A stretch of 64,000 nt of DNA, taken from NCBI GenBank assembly GCA_946902985.2, contig OX336388.2, positions 118,025,894-118,089,893 of the forward strand, in the 5' to 3' direction. This document shows, piece after piece, positions 21,898 through 32,690 of the stretch; positions within the stretch are counted from its first letter, which is position 1; the number at the start of each line of letters is the position of its first letter. The notes beneath the pieces were generated by a model, which worked only from the letters and a program-made list of their open reading frames with translations, did no database searches and had not been told where the DNA came from. A program made the translations under genes and the position numbers. The stretch is from Meconema thalassinum (taxonomy: Eukaryota > Arthropoda > Insecta > Orthoptera > Tettigoniidae).

Positions 21898-22957
21898 TAT
21901 TATTATTATTATTATTATTGCCTTTATTGGTGGCGCAGTTGGGGCTCTTGGCCCTCTCTTACACTTAACCACATTAATACAATACAATAAACATATTATG
22001 GCGACAAAATTAAACAATAATAATTGACATTGATCATGACTTTCACACTCTCATTCACTCATCCAGTCATACTTGTTGTCGGTCAGCAATGTTCAGCAGG
22101 CTGCCCCAGCAGGTGGTTTTGAATTTAGATAGTGAGGTGGTACCCCTGACACTGACTGGAAGGGTATTCCACAGCCTAGACCCCACCACATGAAAAGAGT
22201 TGTTGTATATAGAGGAGCGATGAATAGGAATGGAGAGGGAAGAACCAGAGCGTGTATTATTACCATGGAAAGAAGACAAGTACTTGAATTTATTTGATAA
22301 GTGTAGTGGTCTATCGTCAGACAATAATCGGAAAATCTGGACAAGAATGTGATATGATCGACGTAGTTCAGGTTTCAGCCAGGAAAGAGCGCAATAATAG
22401 AGAGTGATATGTTTATCACAGCTCAGATCGTAGATAAATCGTATGCAAGAGTTCAGAGCTCGTTGAAGTTTCAAAGTTAATGTTTTGGTTGCTTCTACAA
22501 GAATAACGTCACAGTAGTCAAGAATAGGAAGTATTAGTGTCTGTATGAGTAGGATTCTTACTTTAAATTGTAAAATATCTTTTTTTCTTTTGAGGGAGTG
22601 GAGCGTTGCGAAAATCTTCTTGCTTACACTCTGTACATGTTCAGACCAGTTAAGAGTCTGATTTATTATCACACCTAGATTTTTCACTGTAGGACAGTAT
22701 GGAATGTCATTGTTGTTCAGTACAATTGGGGGAATAATTTGATCTCGGAGTGACGTCAATAGTTTTTGAGAGCCAATTATGATAACTTGTGTTTTGGATG
22801 GATTCAGAAGAAGGGAATTTTCCTGAGAATATTTTCCAAGTCGTTGAAGGTCAGCGTTGATAGTTTCAATTGTCAATGGAATGTCATTTGTCTTGCAGTG
22901 GGAGTATATTTGCAAATCATCTGCATATAGGTGATATTTGCAATTTTTCAAGTATGT
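21898..22957 (-). mobile_element. 5'-truncated LINE with (AAT)n tail
   Basis: On the minus strand the element starts inside the RT and ends in an (AAT)n tail at 21898-21920, the normal outcome of truncated target-primed insertion. Its 5' limit coincides with the end of the pogo-like element at 22959. Confidence 0.8.
22067..22950 (-). pseudogene. LINE reverse transcriptase C-terminal half
   Basis: About 295 uninterrupted codons starting at the catalytic box YHLYADDLQIYS, followed by LLLNPSKTQVIIIG, NLGVIINQTLNWSEHV, LILPILDYCDVIL, LQRALNSCIRFIY and a terminal SRLWNTLPVSVR, FKTTCW region typical of CR1/Jockey-group RTs. Everything upstream of the active site is missing. The frame shows no internal stop, so this insertion is fairly recent. 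Confidence 0.8.
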
Positions 22958-23099
22958 ACAGTAGAGCGTCAAAAAATTCGAACTAATAGAGACTGGGAGG
23001 GGTTCAGATTTCCGATTTCTTCGGATTTTCGAACGACGCGTGATCAGCGCGTCGGGTCCCCTCGGCCGTTAATCTTGGTATTCGTGATCGGGGCGCTGT

Positions 23100-24060
23100 C
23101 TCACTGTCAAACCACAAGATGGTGGATATGCGAAATATTTCACTGGCATTCTATATCTCTGAAACTATTAGCGGTATCACCCTGAAATTTTGTACGGAGA
23201 TAAAGGGCACTACTGGAAGTTCATCTGTAAGACTTTCAAAAACCGGTTAACTACAACACAAACATGGCGGCCAAGCGAATTAAAAATTTTAATAGACCTT
23301 TCTCGCGATTTAATGTTCCAAACGCAATGAAATCTGGTACAGGAAATGTTTATACACATTGTATTGCACTGGTATCAAATTTTGTTCAATTTATTACATA
23401 ACCTCAAAATGGCGGCTGTGCGAATTTTAAAATTAAGTTTTTATTTCTTGTGTCGTAAGTGAAAGTTTTAATAATGAACCTACGCAATAATTTTCCTTTA
23501 ATGGTACATGACTCTATGGCCTATACATTTAACAATCCTACATGGCGACCATCCGAAATATTTAGACGGCTCTGAATATCTACGAATCTATTATAGCAAT
23601 CAAACTGAATTTCTTTATGTTCATAGGGGCTATGAACATAAGTTCACCTATAGGACTTTAAATAACCTGGTGATCACAAATCCAACATGGCGGCGACGCG
23701 AAGTACAAATATTCACATGGACGATTCTCGCAATTTAACCATCCTAGTGCAGTGAAACTTGGTACAGTAAATACTTATACGAATGTTAATCCACTGGCAT
23801 CTAATTTATTTCAATTGTTTCCATAACCACTAGATGGCAGCTGAGCGAAATTTTAAAATCTCCTCGTTACTTCTTGTGTCCTAATCATGCGATTGATGTT
23901 TGAATGCTACACGTACACAATAATCTTCATGTAACGGTACATAACTCTAGGACCTACATATATAAAATCCAACATGGCGACCATCCGAAATATTTAGTCG
24001 GTTCTCAATATCTACGAATCTATTACAGCAATCAAACTGAAATTTTGTATGTTGATAGTG
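23100..24060. repeat. Degenerate ~145-bp tandem repeat with atggcggc motif
   Basis: A motif like aacatggcggc, followed within a few bases by cgaa, occurs near 23110, 23264, 23408, 23540, 23685, 23833 and 23973, at intervals of 132-154 bp. Every third unit is most alike (for example 23530-23620 with 23965-24055), giving a higher-order unit of about 430 bp. Confidence 0.7.
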
Positions 24061-24609
24061 GATATTAACATAAGTAGGATATATGAAAATAGGCTGTATA
24101 GTTCTTCACGGAACTACTTGTTTAATAGAAACTTATGTTGCAGTATTACATTTTAAAATATTCCACAGGTATCTGTGTTTCTCCACAACAAAATTCATGG
24201 CTGTAATTCCCATATTAGACAGCACATATCTCTTCAAATATTAAAAAGTAGGGATTTTTTCCTATTATTTTACACACAAAAAAAAACTTAATAATTTCAA
24301 AATGAGGTGTGATAATTAAATGAATATTTCAGCAAATGTTCTTCTGAACACGTACTAGTTAATTGTATTAAGTATCGCATGCCTGAGACCAAACGTTTAC
24401 GGACAGGAGTGGAATTCATGAAATACAGTAGGCATGAGTTCCTAAACTTTTGGTAGGACCTGTATTTTCTGTACGTAAGTTATGTATACAGAAGAAAATA
24501 AACACAACTGTACGAAATCGCTAAAATATTCGTATAAAATGATTCAAAACGAACACTCCCAAGATCATTGTTCTCTCCCAGCGCCATGAAAAATACAGTT
24601 CACGTGTTT

Positions 24610-25500
24610 AAAGCGGGCTTTCGGATTTTTGACATTTTTTATTTTTGACGTTTGGATTTTTGACATTTTTTATTTTTTACGTTTGGATTTTTGACATTAT
24701 TGATTTATGACGTTTGAATTTTTGACTTTTTTTTTTACCCTCCAGGTTGGTGGAACCCACGGACTCATCGAGGGAACTCACCACTACCGCCTCTACGGGC
24801 AGTGTCCTAGAGCTGGGAACATCGAATCGGAAGGGATACAACTGGTGAGGTGGGATTGGCACCTCGCCCAGGTGGCCTCACCTGCAAAGTGAACAGGGGT
24901 CTCATGAGGGAAGGTAAGGGATGGTTAGGATGGATTGACAAGGAAGAGGAAAGGAGGCGGCCGTGGCCTTGAAGAAGGTACCATCCCGGCATTTGCCCGA
25001 TGACGAAGTGGGAAACCACGGAAAACCACTTCGAGGATGGCTGAGGGGGAATCGAACCCCCTCTACTCAGTTGGGCCACCCGAGTCTGAGTAGACCCCGT
25101 TCCAGTCCTCGTACCACTTTTCAAATTTCGTGGCAAAGCCGGGAATCGAACCCAGGACCTCCGGGGCGGCAGCTAACCATGCTGACCGCTACGCTACGGA
25201 GGCGACTTTGATTTATGACGTTTGAATTTATGGCATTTTTCATTTTTGACGTTTGGATTTTTGACATTTTTGATTCATGACGTTTGAATTTTTGACTTTT
25301 TTGACTTATGACGTTTGAATTTTTGACATTTTTGATTTTGACGTTTGGATTTTTGACATTTTTGATTTAACTTATGACGTTTGGTTTTTTGACATTTTTG
25401 ATTTATGACGTTTGAATTTTTGACATTTTTGATTTATGACGTTTGAATTTTTGGCATTTTTGATTTTTGACGTTTGAAATTTTGACGTTCGGATTGTTGA
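24610..25500. repeat. 31-bp tandem repeat interrupted by an insert
   Basis: Units of the form tttgaatttttgaca, then tttttgatttatgacg occur at 24610-24735 and 25207-25500. Insertion of the SINE-like sequence at 24738-25206 divided one array. Confidence 0.8.
24738..25206 (-). mobile_element. SINE-like element, family C
   Basis: Contains gtggccttgaagaaggtacc, atcccggcatttgcc, gggaaaccacggaaaacc and a tRNA-like end whose minus-strand B-box reads GGGTTCGATTCCC. The short word gacttt flanks both ends. Related partial copies are at 30160-30260 (opposite orientation) and 31395-31600 (same orientation). Confidence 0.65.
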
Positions 25501-25735
25501 CGCTCTACCGTACTGTATATACGTTTGAAATGGCATTTTTGACCACAAATTCAATTATGTTTATTCATTTTAAATGGAAGCCTTATTTGTCTGCTTCAAT
25601 TTACCATACAGGCTATTTCATGTCGATATATTCCACCTGTAAGTAGTTAAAAACTATTTCAATGAGGCTCGTGTGCACATGTCTAGGGGTTATGGCTCCA
25701 TAGCATCTCACTTGCATCTAAATATCCCGGGGTGG

Positions 25736-26155
25736 CTTCGGTAGCTTAGTTGGTAGGATGCTGAACTGCTATGCCCAAGATACCGGGTTCAAACCCGGCC
25801 GAAGTCGTCGGATTTTTAAAAGCTTTTTAAATCCCTCAGTATGCCTTCCTTCGGAGGGGAAGTAAAGCCGGCGATCCCATGTCATAGATTTATGGCATGT
25901 AAAAGATCCTTCCACAGACTGAACTTGTGTGAAGCTAAATTATAGGTCAGATTTCGTTGGGAACGCTCTATTAAAGATCAAACATTCACCACTAGGTATC
26001 ATTGACATCTGGTAGCGAAATTTGGAACGACTTGAAATTGAACGAAACTTGTAGCTCACCATATGGGTGTCCGCAAGAAGCAGCTACAGACTGAGGCGAG
26101 CCGAACATGTCCTCGGACACTCCCGGCACTAAAAGCCATGCGATAAATAAAGTAA
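25736..26155 (+). mobile_element. tRNA-derived SINE, family A
   Basis: The head reads like a tRNA: A-box tagcttagttgg, B-box ggttcaaaccc and closing ccgaag pairing with cttcgg. It is followed by cctcagtatgccttccttcg, ggaagtaaagccggcg and tcatagatttatggcatg, then a 3' module with gcgagccgaacatgtcctcg. The region 25516-25735 before it shows nothing identifiable. Confidence 0.75.
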
Positions 26156-26271
26156 TTTTATGGTATTTTGGAAAACAATTGTCATTTTTAATCTGTTTTT
26201 CAAAAATTCAGAGAAATGAAAACAGAAAATGTGGCTATGAGTAGCATTGAAAGCCGAAGTTATACGATTGG

Positions 26272-26514
26272 TTACGAAGTGAGAAGCTTATATATCCTCT
26301 CTATTTCAAAGTTTGTATTGCTTCTCATGTGATTGTGCCAGAGCTTATCAATATGTACGACATACATGTCCTGGAAACTTTGCAAAAAGGCGTCCGTTGG
26401 GATGGTGTTCAAAAGCCTCGTCATGTTGCGTTCGGTGAATAAAGTCAGAACGGTCGACCTGGCAACATTGATGACACACAACGCAACGAGTAAGACAACA
26501 TTTCTGATACGCAA
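26272..26514 (-). other. Open frame of unknown meaning, 80 codons
   Basis: A minus-strand frame without an ATG at its start contains a hydrophobic stretch (VVLLVALCVINVA) and then IPTDAFLQSFQDMYVVHIDKL. The second part is faintly like the end of some mariner-type transposases. There is no splice site or start codon I would trust. It may be a decayed transposase tail or chance. Confidence 0.2.
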
Positions 26515-26639
26515 AATTGATGGTTGGGTTTGATGTGTGATGTGGTAAAAGTTTCAAAGGAGTCGGTTCAAATAATGATGTGGAATTTCTTGCTAAACGT
26601 AAGTAGTATATACTGTATATTCTATGTCCACCCCATATT

Positions 26640-26727
26640 AATTCCATTTCCAACGGGGTCAGGGATGAGATGCGATAAAATTCCACGTAACTGATGGCTT
26701 CTACGGCCGGATGCCCTTCCTGACGGG
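26640..26727. repeat. Short interspersed repeat fragment
   Basis: The words gccggatgcccttcctgac recur at 29391-29402 onwards with a similar AT-rich neighbourhood (29310-29460). The fragment ends exactly where the family B SINE begins. Confidence 0.45.
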
Positions 26728-26890
26728 GGGCGTGGTGGCTCAGCGGTCTAGCTGTATGCCTCTCACCAAGGCGGTCCGGGTTCGATTCCCGGTCAATGCA
26801 TGTGAGATTTTCAAAGTGAAATGCCATGTCTTGTGGTTCGGATTCAACGTAAAAAGGAGGTCCCATGGCTCATGATCTCAAGATTAACGG
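26728..26890 (+). mobile_element. tRNA-derived SINE, family B
   Basis: tRNA-like head with A-box tggctcagcgg and B-box ggttcgattccc, then ggtcaatgcatgtgagat and aaaaaggaggtcccatg. A second copy lies reversed at 31640-31822. Confidence 0.75.
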
Positions 26891-26974
26891 TCACGTTAAA
26901 CTACAAGCTTCCTTTTTTTTCCTTCCTGAGAGGAGTTAATGAGAGATGAAATGAATAAAGATGTATGAAAGTTC

Positions 26975-27160
26975 TATTTCAAGTAGTTCCAACCTTGGCT
27001 ACCAGACGCCACTATCACTGCCACGCAGCGGCGAACGTTTGAACTTGATAGAGCGTTTCTCACCAAATAACCTACAAATAATGACTACACCCTACCAATC
27101 GTAGTGGTAAGTTCTTTTACATCCCATAAATCTATAACATTCCCTTGCCCGAACGGAAAG
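26975..27160 (-). mobile_element. Family A SINE fragment
   Basis: Reverse-oriented 3'-body sequence (caagtagttcc, ggcgaacgtttgaactt, atagagcgtt) without the tRNA head. Confidence 0.6.
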
Positions 27161-27164
27161 TGTC

Positions 27165-27633
27165 TTCGGTGGCGTAGTTGGTAGCATGCTGGGCTTCTAT
27201 GCCGAAGGTCGTGGGTTCACACCCGGCCGAAGTCATCGGATTTTTTTTTAAGCGTAAAAATCCCTCAGTATGCCTTCGGAGGGGAAGTAAAGCCGGCTTC
27301 CATTAATTACACTTGTGCGAAGCTAAATTATAGATTAGTTTGATAACGCTATATTTGTTCCAACATTCATTGCCAGGAGCCGACTGCTGTGGCATCTAGT
27401 AACCAAGTTCAGAACTAGTTGTCGTTGACGGTGGCATTTGGTAGCAAAAGTGGGAACTACTTGAAAATTCAATGTCTGCAGTCCTTATTTGAATTAAAAC
27501 AGATAACTCACACTAATACAGCCATCACATTTAACACCGGTTATCAAAGAGATTCTATACACACACAAAGTACACGGGGCTACATGACCGCGTTGTCTCA
27601 GCCCCTAAACTGAGGAACCAACCAACCAACCCC
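27165..27633 (+). mobile_element. tRNA-derived SINE, family A
   Basis: Complete copy: head cttcggtggcgtagttggta with B-box gggttcacaccc, body as in other copies, tail ccaaccaaccaacc. An adjoining reversed head fragment of the same family lies at 27634-27715. Confidence 0.8.
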
Positions 27634-27818
27634 GAAGGAAGGCATACTGAAGGATTCTAATGCTCTTAAAAATCCGACGACTTCGGCTGGGTTTGAACCC
27701 GCGTACGTACTGTATATACATGCCTTAAAATTATTTGGTTCTGGGGGAATTTGATCCCCCTAGTAGTTAAACCAATGCTATTTAGATGAAGTGTTAATAT
27801 TGAGGATTGTTGACTTAC

Positions 27819-27884
27819 CCCCAGGCATGACCCTGCTAGAAGCAGGAGTCCCACAGCCACACCACACATCCTGAGCCGCTCCAT
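27819..27884 (-). CDS. Candidate first coding exon with signal peptide
   Basis: Minus strand: ATG at 27882-27884 in good context (A at -3, G at +4) opens 22 codons, MERLRMCGVAVGLLLLAGSC then LG, a textbook secretory signal (basic start, leucine-rich core, small residues before the cut). The exon ends at 27819 with a strong donor GGG|GTAAGT, phase 0. Reading through the donor gives only a short frame. Nothing repetitive is recognised here. The next minus-strand exon candidate, at 19989-20120, also begins in phase 0, so a 7.7-kb intron between them is plausible. A second ATG six codons in could also start. Upstream, gataaaaact and a TCAGT word near 27890-27910 are too close to the ATG to be a convincing promoter. 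Confidence 0.5.
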
Positions 27885-28084
27885 CCTGCACACTGACAAT
27901 GAGTAGTTTTTATCCTCTCAGTCTCTACCACAATTCCCCCACCACTCCGGGATTCCAGGACTACTCTACAAAGCTTTCGCTATTCAAAATGGCACCGAGG
28001 ATTATGCGTAGCAAACTTCCGGTCCATGAAACTCCATTTGATTTTCATTTGCAATGAATCGTTCTGTGGTTATTTTCTTTATTG

Positions 28085-28985
28085 TTTCGGATTATGGTTC
28101 GTAGGTTCCTCAGTTTAGGGGCTGCGACAACCTGGTCATGTAGCCCCGTGCACTTTTGAGTGCGTGTAGAATCTGTTTGATAACCAGTGTGTGTTTTTAA
28201 TTCAAGTAAGGACTGCAGACATTCGTTTTTCAAGTAGTTCCTACTTTTGCTACCATACGTCATACCGTCAACTAGTTCTGAACTTGGTTACTACTGTAGA
28301 TGCCACCGCAGTCGGCTCCTGGCGACGTACGTTGGAACCTAAGAGCGTTAGTCAAATATAACCTATAATAATAATAATAATAATAATATTGTATGGCCTC
28401 GGGTGCCCAGTGCAAGCTTTGTAATTTGACACCCAGAGGGTAGCTTGCATGTCGAATTTCGTTGTTCCCTGAATCACTATGAAAGTCAAGGAGGTTAGAT
28501 ATCTAAGCTCCTTGAACACTATAGCGCTTTCTAGTAGAGAAATGAGGAACTTTGTGTTGGCGGAAACACCCGAGATTACTTTTGCCATTATGAACACGGC
28601 CTACTGAATTCAAATGGGTTCTTTGACATGCCAACATCGTATGACATGCGTGTCGTTTTTTTGCCGCCTTTAAAAAAAATCACTTACCACGGCCAGGAGC
28701 GAACCTGCAATGTTGGGGGTTAGTAGACCGACACGTTAACCCCCCACCCACCGTGGCAAGCTAATATAACCTATAATTTAGCTTCACACAAGTGTAATTA
28801 GTGGATGGTTCTTTATCATGCCATAAATCTATGACATGGGACCGCCGGCTTTACTTCCCCCCCAAGGAAGGGATACTGAGGGATTTTAACGCTCTTAAAA
28901 AATCCGACGACTTCGGCCGGGTTTGAACCCGCGACCTTGGGCATATAAGCTCAGCATGCTATCAACTACGCCACCGAATCCGCTA
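28085..28985 (-). mobile_element. Family A SINE, interrupted by another SINE
   Basis: Tail-side sequence at 28093-28354 (cctcagtttaggggctgcg) and head-side sequence at 28778-28985 (cgggtttgaacccgcgacc; ccaccgaatccgc) form one reversed copy. A 393-bp element splits it. Confidence 0.85.
28370..28762 (-). mobile_element. SINE of a fourth type nested in a family A copy
   Basis: Flanked by the exact duplication aatataacctataat (28355-28369 and 28763-28777). It starts, in plus orientation, with (ATA)n and ends with a reversed tRNA-like head (ccacggccaggagcgaacctg). On the minus strand this gives B-box caggttcgctcctgg and an (TAT)n tail. Confidence 0.8.
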
Positions 28986-29764
28986 GTTTGTTTCGGATTA
29001 TGATTTCGTTTCTAGGTGTACAACTTGTAAACTGCGCAATGGAGGGTTGGTCTTTCTTGAATATTTCAAAGCAAGTGTCTCCTAAAAAAGTAATTAACAA
29101 AACTTTGCAACTGTAAAGACCCTAACGAACAAGCTTGTCTGCAAAGTGTGCAATTTCCACATTTCAAACGCCAAAGGTGTATCATCTCTTCTTTGTCTTT
29201 AATTCTACTTTTCCACTTTTCAATATTTCACCTAATACTATTTTACAGTAGGCTATAGATACATGTTTCAGCATATGTTTGATATCTTCAGTCCTGATGG
29301 AATAATTTTTCTTCAGCTTTTCCCAATTAATTGGGGTCGCCAGAATCAATCAGGCTCATTTTGGTTCTGGCCGGGGATTTAAGGCCGGATGCCCTTCCTG
29401 ATGCCAAGTGATTTTTAAGGTGAAAATTCCACCCCGCTGTCACCGGGATACAATCGTATTATATAATACATTAAGGCTAAGGTGAATGTTTCACAAAACT
29501 CAAGCTCCTAAACCAGAGGGAGTAAGAAGGTGTGGTTTGTACCAAAATCTTCCAAATCGTTTCAATAGTACAGCAAAAATCTTGCATTTCTTAAAAAATC
29601 AACGGAAATATATTTATTTGTTTATAATGTGCTTTTAAACAAATAAACAAGACGATAGCCCCTGGCAGAACTGTTTCGCGTATAGCACTAAAGCCAGGAA
29701 GGTAGTCTGTACACATGGGGCGCACACAACCCATTATGCGAGAGTTCTCGCACGGGTCCGCTAG
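28986..29764. mobile_element. Unassigned stretch ending in a Helitron-type 3' terminus
   Basis: No coding sequence. At 29737-29752 a perfect hairpin (TGCGAGA-GT-TCTCGCA) is followed 8 bp later by CTAG (29761-29764) and T. This is the arrangement of a Helitron 3' end. The TC-type 5' end was not located, so the element's extent is unknown. Confidence 0.4.
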
Positions 29765-30159
29765 TTATTATTTAAAACATCTTTTCTAAAAAGCTTTCTT
29801 TCTTTCTTTCTTCATAAAAACATAACTTTTTACTAGATACAACTGTGTCAAATGACTCTCTATAGAAATAACATTCTTAAAGTGAACAAAGCACTGGATA
29901 AAATCCGGACAACAATCCTTTGTCAATTCTTTGCTTCATAAAACTCTTCAATAAAACTTGGAAGAACGCTTTTTGACTTCCACTTAACTCTTGAGCATAT
30001 TTGTCGTATGTGTAAAAATATAAATTACCCCATTAGGAATATTATATTCTGTAAGATCTGATGGATCTATTTTATTTGGACTGTTGTGAACACTTACCCT
30101 ATTAAATCTTGATGTTAGAAAGCCGCTTATAAATGTGTGCTTGGCCGTCCTAAAAATGG

Positions 30160-30260
30160 TTTTCGTGGTTTCCCATTTTCACCACCAGGCAAATGCCGGG
30201 ACGGTTCCTTTCAATAGGTCCACGGCCGATTTCCTTCTAATATCCCTTCCCTGACCCGTC
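30160..30260 (+). mobile_element. Family C SINE fragment
   Basis: The reverse complement carries the words ccgtggacc, accgtcccggcatttgcc and gggaaaccacg of 24950-25020. The region 29765-30159 before it has no recognisable content. Confidence 0.55.
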
Positions 30261-30288
30261 CTGAAAAGAAAAGTACATGGCCATTGGC

Positions 30289-30475
30289 TGCTTGTGTGCT
30301 TGGTCCTGGTTGGCTGGTTCCTCAGTTTAGGGGCTGCGACAACGCGGTCATGTAGCCCGTCTTCTTTGGGTGTGTGTAGAATCTGTCTGATAACCGGTGT
30401 TAATTGTGACCTCGGCCGGGTATGAACCCGCGACCTTGGGCATGCTACCATCTACGCCACCGAAGCCGCCGTAAG
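30289..30475 (-). mobile_element. Internally deleted family A SINE
   Basis: Tail module (ggttcctcagtttaggggctgcg) and tRNA head (ggtatgaacccgcgacc) are joined with about 330 bp of body missing. Confidence 0.75.
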
Positions 30476-30479
30476 TTAA

Positions 30480-30770
30480 TGAAGTTAATGAGATCGGCTT
30501 TAGAGGGTAAGCGAAGCTCTGTTGAAAGATTTCAAAATGAGTGGTTTAGAAGCAGTAGAGATCGCTGTGCTAACTGCTAATGAGGGATCATTGAAGCGAC
30601 TTGTTCACGAACAGAGGGTTTCAGACTAGACTGGACACTGAGTCAAATCACAAAATAAATAAATAAATAAATCTCAGTCGCTTCTGTTCCATGGTTTAAC
30701 CTTTGCTGTCTATAAATCATCCACTTTCTTCCGTTCGTTCTCTTGCGGTGTGACGCGCCACCGTCTCCTG
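30480..30770. other. Unassigned sequence with (AAAT)n tract
   Basis: No coding or repeat family is recognised except an (AAAT)n run at 30650-30672, perhaps a retroposon tail. Confidence 0.35.
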
Positions 30771-31300
30771 GCTTTTAGTGCCCGGAGTGCCCGAGGTCAT
30801 GTTTGGCTCGCCAGAGGCTGTAGCTGCGACATGTAGCCCCGTGTACTTTGCGTGTGTGTAGAATCTATCTGATAACCGGTGTTAAATGTGATGGCTGTAT
30901 TAGTGTGTGTTATCAGTTTTAATTCAAGTAGGGACTGCAGACAATAATTTCAAGTAGTTCCTACTTTTTCTACTAAATGCTACCGTCCACGACATCTAGC
31001 TTGTGAACTTGGCTACTAGATGGCATCGTAGTCAGCACCCAGCGGCGAACGTTGGAACTAATAGAGCGTTATCAATTCTAATCTACAAATTTTGGCTTCA
31101 CACAAGTGTAGTTAGTGGAAGGTTCTTTTTCATGCCATAAATCTAAGACATGGGACCGCCGGCTTTACTTCCCCTCCGAAGGAAGACATACTGAGTGATT
31201 TTTAACGCTCTTAAAAAATCCGACTACTTTCGCCGGGTTTGAACCCGCGACCTTGGGCATAAAAGCTCAGCATGCTACCGACTGCGCCACCGAAGCCGCT
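30770..31300 (-). mobile_element. Family A SINE, near full length
   Basis: Reversed copy with the 3' module tttagtgcccggagtgcccg at its left side and a tRNA head (gggtttgaacccgcgacc; gccaccgaagccgc) at its right. Confidence 0.8.
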
Positions 31301-31394
31301 GGTCTGAATGCTGAGCGATGTAGTTAGAGCTTCGTCGCAACACTAACTTGTACTAGTGTATGCGTTAGTTATTGAGTTAAGATTTGGGAAGAAA

Positions 31395-31600
31395 GTGGTC
31401 GTGACCTTAAGTTAGGAACCATCCCGGCATTTGCCTGGAGTAGAAATGGGAACCCACTGAAAACCACTTCTAGTATGACTCTAACCCGCCTCTTCTCAGT
31501 CTTGCCTCATGAGACTGAGTGTACCTCGTTTCATCTCTCATACCAAAATTAAATTTCATGGCAGAGCTGAGAATCGGACCCACGTCTCCGCTATGATAAC
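31395..31600 (-). mobile_element. Family C SINE fragment
   Basis: The words gtggtcgtgacctt, ccatcccggcatttgcc and a tRNA-like end (gagaatcggacccacg) match 24950-25200. Confidence 0.6.
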
Positions 31601-32690
31601 CAAGGAGAAAGTAAGAAAGAAAGTAGGTAAGTAAGTAAGATTGTACTTTTACGTGACCATTAATCTTGTGATTATGGGTCACGGGACCTCCTTTTTACGT
31701 GGAATCTAAACGACAGGACATGGCATATCACTTCGGAAATCTCACTTGCATTGGTTGGAAATCGAACCCAGTCCACCTTGGTGAGAGGTCAACAGCTTGA
31801 CCGCTGCGCCACCACGCCCCCAAGTAAGAAAGACTATAGGAAAGAAGATGAGTAAGAAAAAAAGAAAGAAGGAAAAAATTAAAGAAAAAATAAAGACAAT
31901 AGGAAAGAAGGTAGGTATGAATGTAAGAAGGAGAGAAGAAGTAAAAAGGTAAGTAAGAAAGAAAGCTGATAGGATAGCAGGTAGCTAGGGAAGGAAGTAA
32001 GTAAGTAAGTAAGTAAGAACGAAAGAGACAACGATGATAGGAAGAAAGGGAGGTAAGAAAGTAAGAAATTAAGTAAGGAAGAAAAAATAAATAAAAAGTT
32101 AAGTAAGAAAGACTATAGAAAAGAAGATAGGTAAGTAAGTAAGTAAGTACGAAAGAAAGATAGTAAAGAAGATAGGTAAGAAAGTAAGTAAGAAATTAAG
32201 TAAGGAAGATTTTTAAAGTAAGTAAGTAAGTAAGTAAGAACGAAAGAGACAACGATGATAGGAAGGAAGGGAGGTAAGAAAGTAAGAAATTAAGTAAGGA
32301 AGAAAAATTAAATAAAAAGTTAAGTAAGAAAGACTATAGAAAAGAAAATAGGTAAGAAATTAAGTAAATAAGAAAGAAAGATGATAGTAAAGAAGATAGG
32401 TAAGAAATTAAGTACGAAAGAAAGATAGTAAAGAAGATAGGTAAGAAAGTAAGTAAGAAATTGTAAGGAAGATTTTTTAAAGTAAGTAAGTAAGTAAGTA
32501 AAGAAAAGAAAGTAGGTAAGATTGTAAGTATCTAAGTAAGATAGAAGGAAGAAAAAAGGAAGAAAGAAAGAAAGAGGGAAAGAAAGTAAGTAAGAAGGTA
32601 GAAAAGGAAATAACGAAGCAAGTAAGTAAACATATAAAAAGTATGAAATTAAGTAAGGAAGTAAGTAAGTAAGAAAGTAGGAGGTGCGAA
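31600..32690. repeat. Purine-rich microsatellite, gtaa/gaaa type
   Basis: Except for the SINE at 31640-31822, the plus strand is almost wholly A and G, built of gtaagtaag and gaaagaaag runs. A block of over 120 bp beginning gaaagagacaacgatgatag at 32021 recurs at 32242, so segments were also duplicated. The T-rich open frames on the other strand follow from composition. Confidence 0.9.
31640..31822 (-). mobile_element. tRNA-derived SINE, family B
   Basis: Reversed copy of 26728-26890: gacctcctttttacgtgga, tcgaacccagtccacc, gcgccaccacgcccc. Confidence 0.75.

Larger units (their letters stand above)
22959..25515. mobile_element. Pogo/Tigger-like non-autonomous element, 2.56 kb
   Basis: Bounded by TA at 22957-22958 and 25516-25517. 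The left end reads CAGTAGAGCGTCAA and the inverted right end CAGTACGGTAGAGCGTCAA, with further inner similarity (TCGAAC/CCGAAC). These ends resemble pogo/Tigger-type elements. No transposase is present. The interior is built from a degenerate 145-bp tandem repeat (23100-24060) and a 31-bp repeat (24610-25500), the latter split by a SINE-like insert. Confidence 0.65.

Noticed and set aside
27890..27912. TATA box and initiator for the signal-peptide exon
   Set aside because: The TATA-like word is only about 29 bp from the ATG and 19 bp from the TCAGT word, which does not fit normal spacing.
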